From Vibrio maritimus (lineage in GTDB: Bacteria > Pseudomonadota > Gammaproteobacteria > Enterobacterales > Vibrionaceae): a stretch of 64,000 bases of DNA. Positions 49,924-58,343 of the stretch are shown here, piece after piece; positions within the stretch are counted from its first letter, which is position 1, and every line of letters starts with the position of its first letter. Position numbers and translations under genes: made by a program. The notes beneath the pieces are model-generated. The model made no database searches. It was not told the origin of the DNA and saw nothing but the letters and a program-made list of their open reading frames with translations. Where the stretch lies: assembly GCF_021441885.1 (NCBI RefSeq), contig NZ_CP090438.1, positions 1,364,001 through 1,428,000 of the forward strand, given 5' to 3'.

Positions 49924-51591
49924 ATGAGCAACGCAGACAAACCCTGGCTACAGACCTACCCAAATGATGTACCGGCAACCGTTGATGTTGACCAGTATGA
50001 CAACATCAACGATATGTTTAAAAAACCCTTTGAACAGTTCGCTGATAATACGGCGTTTGTGAACATGGGCCATTCGCTAACCTATCGTGAACTTAACGAG
50101 AAAAGTGAGGCGTTTGCTGCGTACTTGCAAACTGAGCTGCAAGCCAAAAAAGGTGATCGCATCGCTCTAATGATGCCGAACTTATTGCAGTATCCAATTG
50201 CTATTTTAGGCGCGCTTAAAGCGGGTTTGGTGGTCGTGAATGTTAATCCACTTTACACGCCTCGCGAACTTGAGCATCAGCTTAGAGACTCTGGTGCGAC
50301 TATCATTGTCGCTGTCACCAACTTCGGTAATAGCCTCCAACAGGTTATTGAAAAGACGAGCCTTAAGCACGTCATCTTAACCAGTATTGGTGATGCCTTA
50401 GCGCCTCACAAACGTACCTTGGTGAACTTTGTTGTTAAGTACGTGAAAAAGATGGTGCCTAAGTATAGCCTTCCAGGTGCTATCTCGATGCGTCGTGCTC
50501 TGACCGATGGCAAGAGAATGACGTTTACCGAGCCAACAATCGCGAACGATGATCTCGCCTACCTTCAATACACGGGAGGCACAACAGGTCTAGCGAAAGG
50601 TGCGATGCTGACTCACCGCAATGTCATTGCCAACGTATTACAGGTATTTGGTCACTTTGGCCCTCGTACAGCGAAAGACAAAGAGCGCGCTGTAACACCA
50701 CTTCCTCTGTACCACATCTTTGCAAACTCAGTGAGTATGATGCTGATGATGTACATGGGTGGCAGTAACTTGCTGATTACGAATCCACGCGATTTGAACA
50801 GTTTTATTAATGACTTAAGCAAATACCCATTCACCATGATCTTTGGTCTCAATACCTTGTTTGCTGCGTTAAACAAGAACGAGAAATTTAAAGCACTCGA
50901 CTTCTCTCATGCTGAATTCACTATTGCTGGAGGCATGGCAACTCAGCAGCATGTTGCCGACGAATGGCAAGAGATCACAGGCATGCCAATCATTGAAGGC
51001 TATGGTTTGACGGAGTGCTCGCCAGTTGTAGCGGGTGGTGTTCATACCCAGCAAAAGTATCTCCCAGCAGTTGGTGTACCTTTACCAAGTACTGAGCTGC
51101 GTATCGTCGATGAAAGTGGTACACCACTCGGTGTCGGTGAGATCGGCGAGATTCAGATCCGCGGCCCCCAAGTGATGAAAGGGTACTGGAAGCAAGACGC
51201 GGAGACAAATGCAATTCTAACGGCAGATGGCTGGCTCTATTCAGGCGATATCGGGCGTATGGACGAAGACGGCATCTTCTATATTGAAGATCGCAAGAAA
51301 GACATGATTCTTGTCTCTGGCTTCAATGTCTTCCCAAGTGAAGTCGAAGAAGTTGCGACGCTACATCCAAAAATTATCGAGGCAGCAGCAGTTGGCGTGC
51401 CAGATGACGTAGCGGGCGAGCGCGTTAAACTGTTTGTCGTGGCTAATGGTGCGGTTACGACCGACGAGGTGAAACAGCACTGTCGTAAGCATCTGACAGG
51501 ATATAAGAGACCAACGATAATTGAATTTAGAGATGAATTGCCGAAAACCAACGTCGGTAAAATCCTAAGAAGAGAGCTTCGTGACCAGTAA
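49924..51591 (+). CDS. fadD: Long-chain fatty acid-CoA ligase FadD
   Basis: Activates long-chain fatty acids to acyl-CoA using ATP, 555 residues. The AMP-binding signature is YTGGTTGLAKGAMLTH (about residues 216-231). Other motifs are EGYGLTECSPVV, LYSGDIGRMDEDG and RKKDMILVSGFNVFPSEVE, and the end ELPKTNVGKILRREL has the catalytic lysine. Residues across the chain agree closely with the E. coli FadD sequence as I recall it. A TTG at 49921 is an alternative start. Vibrios often have more than one fadD, so this may be one of two. A terminator follows. Confidence 0.92.
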   Translation: MSNADKPWLQTYPNDVPATVDVDQYDNINDMFKKPFEQFADNTAFVNMGHSLTYRELNEKSEAFAAYLQTELQAKKGDRIALMMPNLLQYPIAILGALKAGLVVVNVNPLYTPRELEHQLRDSGATIIVAVTNFGNSLQQVIEKTSLKHVILTSIGDALAPHKRTLVNFVVKYVKKMVPKYSLPGAISMRRALTDGKRMTFTEPTIANDDLAYLQYTGGTTGLAKGAMLTHRNVIANVLQVFGHFGPRTAKDKERAVTPLPLYHIFANSVSMMLMMYMGGSNLLITNPRDLNSFINDLSKYPFTMIFGLNTLFAALNKNEKFKALDFSHAEFTIAGGMATQQHVADEWQEITGMPIIEGYGLTECSPVVAGGVHTQQKYLPAVGVPLPSTELRIVDESGTPLGVGEIGEIQIRGPQVMKGYWKQDAETNAILTADGWLYSGDIGRMDEDGIFYIEDRKKDMILVSGFNVFPSEVEEVATLHPKIIEAAAVGVPDDVAGERVKLFVVANGAVTTDEVKQHCRKHLTGYKRPTIIEFRDELPKTNVGKILRRELRDQ

Positions 51592-51645
51592 CGCGCCTTG
51601 ATGCGTATCTACTAACGAACATAAACTGGCGCAAATCGCCCATCT

Positions 51646-51670
51646 AAGCCACACTTTATGTGTGGCTTTT
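51646..51670 (+). terminator. Rho-independent terminator after fadD
   Basis: Stem AAGCCACAC / GTGTGGCTT with a TTTAT loop, then TT. It lies just before the DUF3081 gene. Confidence 0.8.
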
Positions 51671-51688
51671 CGTTAGTAGGAGACTGCG

Positions 51689-51940
51689 ATGAAAAACGAA
51701 CTTGATCCCAACAAAGTTCTAAAGGCTTACGATACCATTATGTCTAATGGTACCGAGACTGAACTGGGAAAGATCTATGAAGGGGTAGAAGCCTATTCGG
51801 ACTATGACGGTTACAACGTCTACATGCGAGGTAATGGCGTTGAGCTTTCTATAGGCTTCCACAACACCTATCATCTTGAGTATGACCAAGAGCACCTGCG
51901 TGATAGCTTCTTACGCAAGGTAGCGATGTTAGCCAAGTAG
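51689..51940 (+). CDS. DUF3081 family protein
   Basis: Small acidic protein of 83 residues, resembling DUF3081 of Vibrio and Shewanella. It begins MKNELDPNKVLKAYDTIMSN and ends LRDSFLRKVAMLAK; the middle EGVEAYSDYDGYNVYMRGNG is tyrosine-rich. It has no membrane helix. The ribosome-binding site AGGAGA is 5-10 bases before the ATG. The function of the family is not known. A hairpin (GTGCTCTCC / GGAGAGCAC, 51956-51979) follows. Confidence 0.75.
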   Translation: MKNELDPNKVLKAYDTIMSNGTETELGKIYEGVEAYSDYDGYNVYMRGNGVELSIGFHNTYHLEYDQEHLRDSFLRKVAMLAK

Positions 51941-51955
51941 TTAGGGCGGCAACTA

Positions 51956-51979
51956 GTGCTCTCCACGATAGGAGAGCAC
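51956..51979. terminator. Hairpin between DUF3081 and metA
   Basis: Stem GTGCTCTCC / GGAGAGCAC with a 6-base loop. There is no T tract on either side, so its terminator role is uncertain. Confidence 0.4.
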
Positions 51980-51988
51980 GAAATATAT

Positions 51989-52930
51989 TTACTCTTCAGT
52001 CGTAAACGCATCTTCACTAAAGTGGTCAAGATCGTAAGGTGTTTGTTGGTAAACACAGTAGTTTAGCCAGTTAGCAAACAACAAGTGACCGTGACTACGC
52101 CAACTCGCATTCGGCTTGTTGTCTGGATTGTTGTTAGGGTAGTAGTTAATTGGAATGGCCGGCTCCATACCTTCACCCAAGTCTCTCACGTATTCGTTGT
52201 GTAACGTATGAGAATCGTACTCAGGGTGACCTGTTACGAATACATTTCGCTTGTCTTTCGTTGCCGCGAGATACACGCCGGCGACATCCGAGGTTGCCAG
52301 AATATCGAGATCTGTGTGTGATTCTAAGTACTCTGGTGAAAAGTCAGCATATCGAGAATGCGGTGCTAAGAAGGTGTCATCAAAACCGCGCAGGATAGGG
52401 TGGTGCGGGTCATGAATTTCATGGTGATACACACCTGACAGCTTCTCTTTGCGAGTGCGTTTTGGCAGATCAAACAGTAGCTTTAAGCCCGCCTGTGCCG
52501 CCCAACAGACATACAGCGTTGAGGTCACATGCTTGCTTGCCCAGTTCATGATGGTTTGCAGGTGATCCCAATAGATCACATCTTCAAACTGAACCAAGCC
52601 AAGTGGCGCTCCTGTGATGATGAGTCCATCGAAGTTACGGTTTTTGATAGTTTCAAACTGGCGATAGAAAGTATCAAGGTGCTCAGTTGGCGTGTTCTTA
52701 CTTGGTCTATCGTCGATACGAAGCAGTTCAACATCAACCTGAAGCGGGCTGTTTGAAAGCAGTCTTAAAAACTGGGTTTCCGTTTCAATTTTCTTTGGCA
52801 TCAAATTGAGGATCAATACCTTAAGCGGACGGATTTCCTGAGTCGAGGCGCGAGACTCTGACATCACAAAGATGTTCTCTTCACGTAGGACGTTGGAGGC
52901 AGGTAGTTGATCGGGAATCTTAATTGGCAC
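51989..52930 (-). CDS. metA: Homoserine O-succinyltransferase MetA
   Basis: First committed enzyme of methionine synthesis from homoserine, 313 residues. The N-terminus MPIKIPDQLPASNVLREENI is characteristic of MetA. The catalytic cysteine lies in TLYVCWAAQAGL (about residues 138-149), and the His/Glu pair in FVTGHPEYDSHTL. The C-terminus has HGHLLFANWLNYCVYQQTPYD, typical of the family. Two other motifs (ILNLMPKKIETE; ITGAPLG) complete the fold. A tandem MetJ operator lies just upstream, so it should be repressed by methionine through SAM. Confidence 0.95.
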   Translation of the reverse strand: MPIKIPDQLPASNVLREENIFVMSESRASTQEIRPLKVLILNLMPKKIETETQFLRLLSNSPLQVDVELLRIDDRPSKNTPTEHLDTFYRQFETIKNRNFDGLIITGAPLGLVQFEDVIYWDHLQTIMNWASKHVTSTLYVCWAAQAGLKLLFDLPKRTRKEKLSGVYHHEIHDPHHPILRGFDDTFLAPHSRYADFSPEYLESHTDLDILATSDVAGVYLAATKDKRNVFVTGHPEYDSHTLHNEYVRDLGEGMEPAIPINYYPNNNPDNKPNASWRSHGHLLFANWLNYCVYQQTPYDLDHFSEDAFTTEE

Positions 52931-52953
52931 AGCTTTCTCCCTAAGCTCTGTTT

Positions 52954-52977
52954 GGTCTTCTGGACGTCTATACTTCT
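52954..52977 (-). promoter_or_regulatory. MetJ operator (three tandem met boxes)
   Basis: On the minus strand, reading toward metA, three contiguous 8-mers occur: AGAAGTAT, AGACGTCC and AGAAGACC. All are variants of the met box AGACGTCT, in direct tandem with no gaps, 24 bases upstream of the ATG. Confidence 0.85.
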
Positions 52978-53114
52978 AAAGTTAACGCAAACGTTTTTGC
53001 TTGTCGATAGTTAATTTTAGCCCAGGTGTCATCGGTTGAATGCAATACCTCATGACGTACATGGGTGAGACGGGGTACAATCACGTTACTTTCAATATTT
53101 TGCGGTGAACTTGT

Positions 53115-53483
53115 TTGAAACTCACGTTAATTCGCGGTCTTCCAGGTTCTGGAAAGAGTACCTTGGCGAAAACCCTCGACGCGCTGCACTTCGAAGCTGA
53201 TATGTATTTTATCAATGAAAAAGGTGAATATTGTTACGACGGGGGTAAGATTGGCGAAGCACACGAATGGTGTCAGCAGCAGGTCGAGAAAGCATTGGCG
53301 GCTAACCAAGACGTGGTTGTTGCCAATACCTTTGTTCGCTTGTGGGAAATGAAGGCATATAAAAATTTAGCCAAACGCTACAAGGCCGAGTTGGACATCA
53401 TTGTTTGTCACGAGCGTTACCCAAATGTACATGGCGTGAGTGACAGCGTCATCGCCAAGATGCAAAAACGTTGGCAAGACTAA
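53115..53483 (+). CDS. P-loop ATPase/kinase-like protein
   Basis: Small nucleotide-binding protein of 122 residues with a Walker A motif near the start (RGLPGSGKSTLAKTL, about residues 7-21). It lacks a clear Walker B but has VVVANTFVRLWEMKAY in the middle. This pattern resembles AAA_33-type kinases. The substrate is unknown. The start seems to be TTG at 53115, with GGTGA six bases upstream. Next come two short genes, so the three may be one operon. Confidence 0.75.
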   Translation: MKLTLIRGLPGSGKSTLAKTLDALHFEADMYFINEKGEYCYDGGKIGEAHEWCQQQVEKALAANQDVVVANTFVRLWEMKAYKNLAKRYKAELDIIVCHERYPNVHGVSDSVIAKMQKRWQD

Positions 53484-53515
53484 CCTTATTCACTTTAAAA
53501 CAGAAAAATCTAATT

Positions 53516-53953
53516 ATGGCAAAACGCTCTCCAGTCATCGAAATGACGTCGTACGGCATCTATTCTACATGGGATTCTGGATCAAAAGATCTTCCTAAAA
53601 TACAAGACTTTACAACCATAGTGCCAGCGGATGAACATATTGAGTTTGGTTTCATCGTCAACATCAAAAAGGCCAAAGGAGAAAAGGTGCGCTATTGCAT
53701 CTATCATCCGGGTGTTCTTAGCAAAAAAGGACAGGTCCTTGCTCCATTTGACGGTGAAGAGCACGTAGGCAGCAATGATTGGGATTTCTACCTAGGCGAT
53801 ACGATTCAGCTACTTCATCCTATAGACGGACTGGAGAGTAACCTCGGTGAGTGGCATATGGTCATTGAGATGCAAGGCAAAGTGATTGCTGAGAAAAAAT
53901 TCAAAGTGACGGCAAGAGATGAAGGTCAGTTTTGGAAAAATCGCGGTTTCTAA
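53516..53953 (+). CDS. DUF3859 family protein
   Basis: Soluble protein of 145 residues, resembling the DUF3859 family of Vibrionaceae. It begins MAKRSPVIEMTSYGIYST and has a beta-rich core with GFIVNIKKAKGEKVRYCIYH and WHMVIEMQGKVIAEKKF, ending in DEGQFWKNRGF. No catalytic residue is recognisable. It starts 32 bases after the P-loop gene, with a modest ribosome-binding site. The 3' end overlaps the next gene by 22 bases. Confidence 0.72.
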   Translation: MAKRSPVIEMTSYGIYSTWDSGSKDLPKIQDFTTIVPADEHIEFGFIVNIKKAKGEKVRYCIYHPGVLSKKGQVLAPFDGEEHVGSNDWDFYLGDTIQLLHPIDGLESNLGEWHMVIEMQGKVIAEKKFKVTARDEGQFWKNRGF

Positions 53954-54285
53954 TCACAATTCGCCTTAATAGCTTTGTTCACCGCGTTGAAGACAAATCG
54001 GCGGTTTTGGCGTGTGCTGCAGATAGTGGTTGCACGCTAAAACGTATACGTCGCTCTCGCAATTGGACGTTGACCGGAGAAGCTACTAAGCTTGCGAAGT
54101 TTGCGCTTGAGGCTAACGTTGGGTGGATATCTGTTGCGGTTGATAAAGCCCTTGACGGCTATAAATCACCGATTCAAGAAGTGCTAGAGAAAGACCCAGA
54201 AATAACCGTTGCGGATCTGATGTTCCAGTCTGGTTGCACACTTGCCGAAGCGCGCGCTGCAATCGATGAGTTTGAGGACTTATAA
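53932..54285 (+). CDS. Ribosome-recycling-factor-like family protein (RRF_GI)
   Basis: Protein of 117 residues that looks like the small RRF_GI family I associate with Vibrio, not the true ribosome recycling factor, which is about 185 residues. Features: LITIRLNSFVHRVEDKSAVL at the N-terminus, GCTLKRIRRSRNWTLTGEA in the middle, and a helical C-terminus ending AAIDEFEDL. It starts with TTG, 6 bases after AAGG, and overlaps the DUF3859 gene by 22 bases, so it is translationally coupled. Ribosome function is suggested only by the family name. Confidence 0.68.
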   Translation: MEKSRFLITIRLNSFVHRVEDKSAVLACAADSGCTLKRIRRSRNWTLTGEATKLAKFALEANVGWISVAVDKALDGYKSPIQEVLEKDPEITVADLMFQSGCTLAEARAAIDEFEDL

Positions 54286-54286
54286 A

Positions 54287-54329
54287 AAAACCGCGTTGCT
54301 CTTACTATTTAAAAGTACAACGCGGTTTT
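54287..54329. terminator. Bidirectional terminator after the small-gene operon
   Basis: Stem AAAACCGCGTTG / CAACGCGGTTTT (12 bp) with a 19-base loop, A-rich on one side and T-rich on the other. It serves the converging peptidase gene too. Confidence 0.85.
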
Positions 54330-54351
54330 GAGCTTTCTACTGCTTTGGCAA

Positions 54352-55458
54352 TTACGCAGTCACGTAAGAAATCACAAAGTCAGTGATCTTAACCATGTCT
54401 TCTACTGCGATAAACTCTTCAGTCGTGTGAACTTTCGACATACCAGTAGATAGGTTAACTGTTGTTAGACCTTTCTCGTTGAAGTTGTTCGCATCGCTAC
54501 CACCGCCAGTGTGTTTGGTGTTTGCTTCAATACCGTTAGCTGCAAATACTTCTTTGATCTTCAGTACATGCGCGTCATCTTCTGCAATCACGAATGCGTC
54601 ATAGGCACGTGTTGATTCGATTTCAACTTCGGCGCCGAACTTCTCTGCCGATGCCTGGAACGTCTCTACCATGTGGTTGACTTGAGCCGTTAGCTTGTCG
54701 CTGTTAAGAGAGCGTGCTTCTGCTACTACCGTTAGCTCTGGCATTACGATGTTTGTTGCTTGGCCGCCGTTCACAGAGCCGATGTTTGCAGTTGTTTGCT
54801 CATCGATACGCAATAGCTTCATGTTAGCGATAGCATCCGCTGCAACCATAGCTGCACTGATACCTTCTTCTGGTGCTAGACCCGCGTGAGCTGGACGGCC
54901 TTTGATCTTAGCCACAATCTTTTGCTGGCCAGGAGCGCCCGTTACGATAGTGCCGATCGGGCCACCTGTATCGAGTACGATTGCGTTCTTAGACTGGATG
55001 TAAGACATGTCGAAATATTCAGAGCCGAATAGACCGCCTTCTTCATGCACAGTGAACGCAACTTCAATTGTTTTGTGCTCACGGTTTTGCTCTTGTAGGC
55101 AGCGCACAGCTTCCATGACGGCTGCGATACCTGATTTGTCGTCACCACCAAGAATGGTGTCACCTTTTGAACGAATAATACCGTCTTCAATAATTGGCTC
55201 GATACCGATGCCTGGCGTTACTGTGTCCATGTGAGCACTGAATACGATGCTGCCTTCTTGTTTACCTTCAAGACGACCGTATACGTTAAAGCCATTTGTG
55301 TACTGCTCAGGTACAGGTAGTTTACTTACTACGAAACCTAGCTCACCAAGTTGTTCAGCAATCGCTTCTGCGACGGCTTTTTCATTGCCTGATTCGCTAT
55401 CGATTTTTACGAGGTCACAAAAATGGTTTACTAGGCGTTCTGTATTTACTTGAGTCAT
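54352..55458 (-). CDS. Peptidase T-like M20 metallopeptidase
   Basis: Zinc aminopeptidase of the M20 family, 368 residues, of the peptidase-T-like group. Metal ligands: the His/Asp of FSAHMDTVTPG (about residues 73-83), GGDDKSGIAAVMEA, the acid pair of HEEGGLFGSEY, and the final His of HTGGGSDANNF (about 316-326). The dimerisation domain lies between. It removes amino acids from short peptides or related substrates. Monocistronic; the spacing to the next gene upstream is 118 bases. Confidence 0.88.
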   Translation of the reverse strand: MTQVNTERLVNHFCDLVKIDSESGNEKAVAEAIAEQLGELGFVVSKLPVPEQYTNGFNVYGRLEGKQEGSIVFSAHMDTVTPGIGIEPIIEDGIIRSKGDTILGGDDKSGIAAVMEAVRCLQEQNREHKTIEVAFTVHEEGGLFGSEYFDMSYIQSKNAIVLDTGGPIGTIVTGAPGQQKIVAKIKGRPAHAGLAPEEGISAAMVAADAIANMKLLRIDEQTTANIGSVNGGQATNIVMPELTVVAEARSLNSDKLTAQVNHMVETFQASAEKFGAEVEIESTRAYDAFVIAEDDAHVLKIKEVFAANGIEANTKHTGGGSDANNFNEKGLTTVNLSTGMSKVHTTEEFIAVEDMVKITDFVISYVTA

Positions 55459-55576
55459 GGGATCACTTCACGTTAGTGGAACAGGGGAGAACCACTTTAC
55501 ACGCTACTTGGAGACCAAAGACCTGAGTTAAATCAAAGAAAGGTCCGCAATTTAGAGAATATGACTGTCTTTTGAC

Positions 55577-56503
55577 CTAGTTTTGTTTGGAAAATTTGTA
55601 ACAAGCTGCAATGGTGGTGCATATGACGATAAAACATCCAATCCATTGAAATAAAGACATCGTCTCTTGAAGAAATACTGTTGCAAATAATAGGCCGAAC
55701 AAAGGCTCTGTTCCCATCAATAAAGACGCTTGGCTCGCTGGCAGGTGTTTCACGGCATAGTTCTGGATAAAAAACGCCATGAGCGTACAGCAAAGCGCGA
55801 GATAGAGAAGGCTGATCCATCCGTGCGTATCAAGACTTCCAAGCACGCTGATCATTGAAGGTGAATTTATATCGAGTAATACAAGCCCTAGGCTCATTAC
55901 TGTGACCGTGGCAAGCTGAACTAAGGTAATCAACTCAACATGGAAGGTAGTGCTCGTAAACGCTTTTCTACAGGCAACAACCATTACGCCCCTCAGAAAG
56001 GCTGCGACTAGCACCAAGCCTACCCCCAAGTCTAAGCGAAGCGCGACTTGGTGTGGTTCTGCTATCAGTATCATTCCGGTCACACCGACAATGCAAAGTA
56101 GAAAAATCCCTTTAGGTAACTGAACCTTAAGGCAGAGTTTCTCTAGGATTGGTGTAAACAGCACACACAAGCTTATGAGAACGGCCACTTGCCCAGCTTG
56201 CGCCAGTTTGACCGCCCAGGTTTCAGTAACAAAGATGCAGCTTAGAATCAGTCCCGTTGAGACGCCTACCTGCAAATACTGCTTTTGGTTAGCTATAAAG
56301 TGGCTTATTTGTCCTTTATTGACAGCGATAGTGAATAAAATTAAGCAGCTAATCAAAAACCGAAGAAATAGGAGCTGGGGCACAGATACATGGCTAAGTA
56401 TTTGTTTTGAAACTCCATAACTGGTTCCCCAAACGATGGCGACCGCAAGTAGCCCTAAAATAGCCCAGTGAAATGAGACCTTGTTAACGAAATTCCTTTC
56501 CAT
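55577..56503 (-). CDS. EamA/DMT family transporter
   Basis: Ten-helix inner-membrane protein of 308 residues in the EamA family. The first half includes VPQLLFLRFLISCLILFTI; the second ends AVKHLPASQASLLMGTEPLF followed by QWIGCFIVICTTI. The substrate is unknown. It diverges from the LysR gene at 56605 across 101 bases, so the two are likely a regulator/exporter pair. The basic tail KFSKQN ends the protein. A second EamA protein (14362-15228) is unrelated in context. Confidence 0.87.
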   Translation of the reverse strand: MERNFVNKVSFHWAILGLLAVAIVWGTSYGVSKQILSHVSVPQLLFLRFLISCLILFTIAVNKGQISHFIANQKQYLQVGVSTGLILSCIFVTETWAVKLAQAGQVAVLISLCVLFTPILEKLCLKVQLPKGIFLLCIVGVTGMILIAEPHQVALRLDLGVGLVLVAAFLRGVMVVACRKAFTSTTFHVELITLVQLATVTVMSLGLVLLDINSPSMISVLGSLDTHGWISLLYLALCCTLMAFFIQNYAVKHLPASQASLLMGTEPLFGLLFATVFLQETMSLFQWIGCFIVICTTIAACYKFSKQN

Positions 56504-56604
56504 TTAGCTGTTACCTAAAAGTTAATTATTAGTGTTGGTCTACCTATGCTAACTTATGAATATGGATGTGATAATACTCCCAATTCTCATAGGACTTGTG
56601 ACTA

Positions 56605-57513
56605 ATGGACACAAATAAGCTCATGGCAATGCTTCCTGACATCGCAGCGTTCGTCACTGTTGTAGAGTCAGGCAGTTTTACTGCCGCTTCACAGCGCTTA
56701 GGCGTCACGCCTTCGGGTGTCAGTCGCCAGATTAGTCGCTTGGAGTCAGCATTGAATGCGGATTTGTTAGAACGGACTACTCGTAAGCAAGTGACCACCG
56801 AGACGGGAAAAATTGTTTACGAGTACAGCAAAAAGATAATGGAGTCAGCCGCAGACATAGTGCATGTTACAAGCCAAGATTTAGGTGAGGTAACGGGTGA
56901 GCTGCGTATCGCGGCACCTAAAGCATTCAGCCGCCGGATCTTGCAGCCACTCATGCTCGAGTTTTTAGCGAAATACCCTGAGGTGAAGCTTCGCTTGATC
57001 GTAAGCGATGAGTTTATCGATCCGTTCGGCCATAACCTCGACTTTGTCTTCGAGTTAACGCATTTCCCAAGAGAGAATTTAGTCGCTAAATCGCTGGGTG
57101 AAATCAAAGCGGTACTCTGTGCCAATAAGGCGTATCTTCAAGAGCATGGCATTCCATTTCACCCTAATAATTTACTCGATCATGATTGTTTGTATCTTAA
57201 TGAGCAACCTAACGATAATGTCTGGCTGTTCTCAAAAGATGAAGATAACGTCAAAGTTCAGGTACATGGGCGTTACTCTGTGAATCATTCTGAGATGCGG
57301 CTCAATGCCGTGAAAGAGGGGTTAGGAATAGGCATTTTTCCAGAGTTTGTTGTCGATGAATCGATAGACAACGGAGAGGTATTGCAGGTATTACCTGAGT
57401 GGCACGTAAACTCTCGTTATCAAGGGGAAATCATCATGCAATTTCCCCAATCTAAGTTCACCCCGGCGAGACGAAGGGCGTTTATCGATTTTATGGTTGA
57501 GTCGATGTCTTGA
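56605..57513 (+). CDS. LysR-family transcriptional regulator
   Basis: LysR-type regulator of 302 residues. The N-terminal helix-turn-helix is VTVVESGSFTAASQRLGVTPSGVSRQI-like (about residues 14-40), then LLERTTRKQVTTETG. The effector domain shows ELRIAAPKAFSRRILQPLML and the C-terminal QFPQSKFTPARRRAFIDFMV. It faces away from the EamA gene and probably controls it. The 3' end overlaps the GDPD gene by 23 bases in convergent orientation. The inducer is unknown. Confidence 0.9.
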   Translation: MDTNKLMAMLPDIAAFVTVVESGSFTAASQRLGVTPSGVSRQISRLESALNADLLERTTRKQVTTETGKIVYEYSKKIMESAADIVHVTSQDLGEVTGELRIAAPKAFSRRILQPLMLEFLAKYPEVKLRLIVSDEFIDPFGHNLDFVFELTHFPRENLVAKSLGEIKAVLCANKAYLQEHGIPFHPNNLLDHDCLYLNEQPNDNVWLFSKDEDNVKVQVHGRYSVNHSEMRLNAVKEGLGIGIFPEFVVDESIDNGEVLQVLPEWHVNSRYQGEIIMQFPQSKFTPARRRAFIDFMVESMS

Positions 57514-58231
57514 GGTTCGTCGCACCTTCAAAGCGAGTAGGGAAGTCGGTAAAGACGGCATCGACGCTATCTAAGTGTTTAAAGGATTTTGGATTATTGA
57601 CGGTATAGCACCAAATCTCGACGTCGAGCTCTCGCAATATGTTGATATGGTTGGCGGTGAGCCATTTGTAATCTAGGTGACAACTAAAAGCATTGACATC
57701 GAGTATGGTTGCCAGCGTTTTGCGGTTGACGCGCTTCGCCAACACGCCTAGTCGAATTCCGAGTTCTGCTTGGTGGAGTTCGCGCATCACGTCGTTACTG
57801 AAACTCGAGATAATGAGATTACTCTTGATAAAAGCGCTTTTCTCAAGCTCAGTCTTAAGCAATGAAACAACGTAGGCTGGGTCGTGGCTGTCGACCTTCA
57901 CTTCCAGATTTATCGACATGTCATTCGCACCACAAAACTCTAGAAGAGCCTCAAGGGTGATAATAGGCTCACCTTGAAACTCCCCAGACTTCCAAGAACC
58001 AAAATCTAGGGCTTGAAGCTCTTTTAGCGTCAGCTCATCGACTCGGCCTTTGCCGTTACTGCAACGATTGACGGTGTGGTCATGGCATACTACCAAAACA
58101 TTGTCTTTGGTTGGTTGCACATCAACTTCAACCCATTTCATGCCCAGCTGTTTTGCAGCCTGTATACTGACCATAGTGTTTTCTGGATGCGTTCCCGCGA
58201 CACCACGATGACCGACAAAAATAACGCTCAT
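57491..58231 (-). CDS. Glycerophosphodiester phosphodiesterase (second GDPD)
   Basis: Cytoplasmic GDPD enzyme of 246 residues, a paralogue of ugpQ. Motifs: VGHRG (residues 6-10), HPENTM, the metal pair of WVEVDVQPTKD, and VCHDHTVNRCSNGKG with the catalytic histidine. It releases G3P from glycerophosphodiesters. The ATG at 58231 has GAGG about 8 bases upstream. It lacks a signal peptide, so it may work on compounds brought in by Ugp. No ugp genes are adjacent. Having two GDPD genes 54 kb apart is notable. Confidence 0.92.
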   Translation of the reverse strand: MSVIFVGHRGVAGTHPENTMVSIQAAKQLGMKWVEVDVQPTKDNVLVVCHDHTVNRCSNGKGRVDELTLKELQALDFGSWKSGEFQGEPIITLEALLEFCGANDMSINLEVKVDSHDPAYVVSLLKTELEKSAFIKSNLIISSFSNDVMRELHQAELGIRLGVLAKRVNRKTLATILDVNAFSCHLDYKWLTANHINILRELDVEIWCYTVNNPKSFKHLDSVDAVFTDFPTRFEGATNLKTSTQP

Positions 58232-58343
58232 AAGCAAACCTCAAAAAAAGCGATGGCTATCGCTACAAAGAATAGGTGTTGTTGCAATGTTGTTAACATC
58301 AAGTTATCTTGCAATAAGGTTGTCTGACCAGTTAGCAGGGCTT

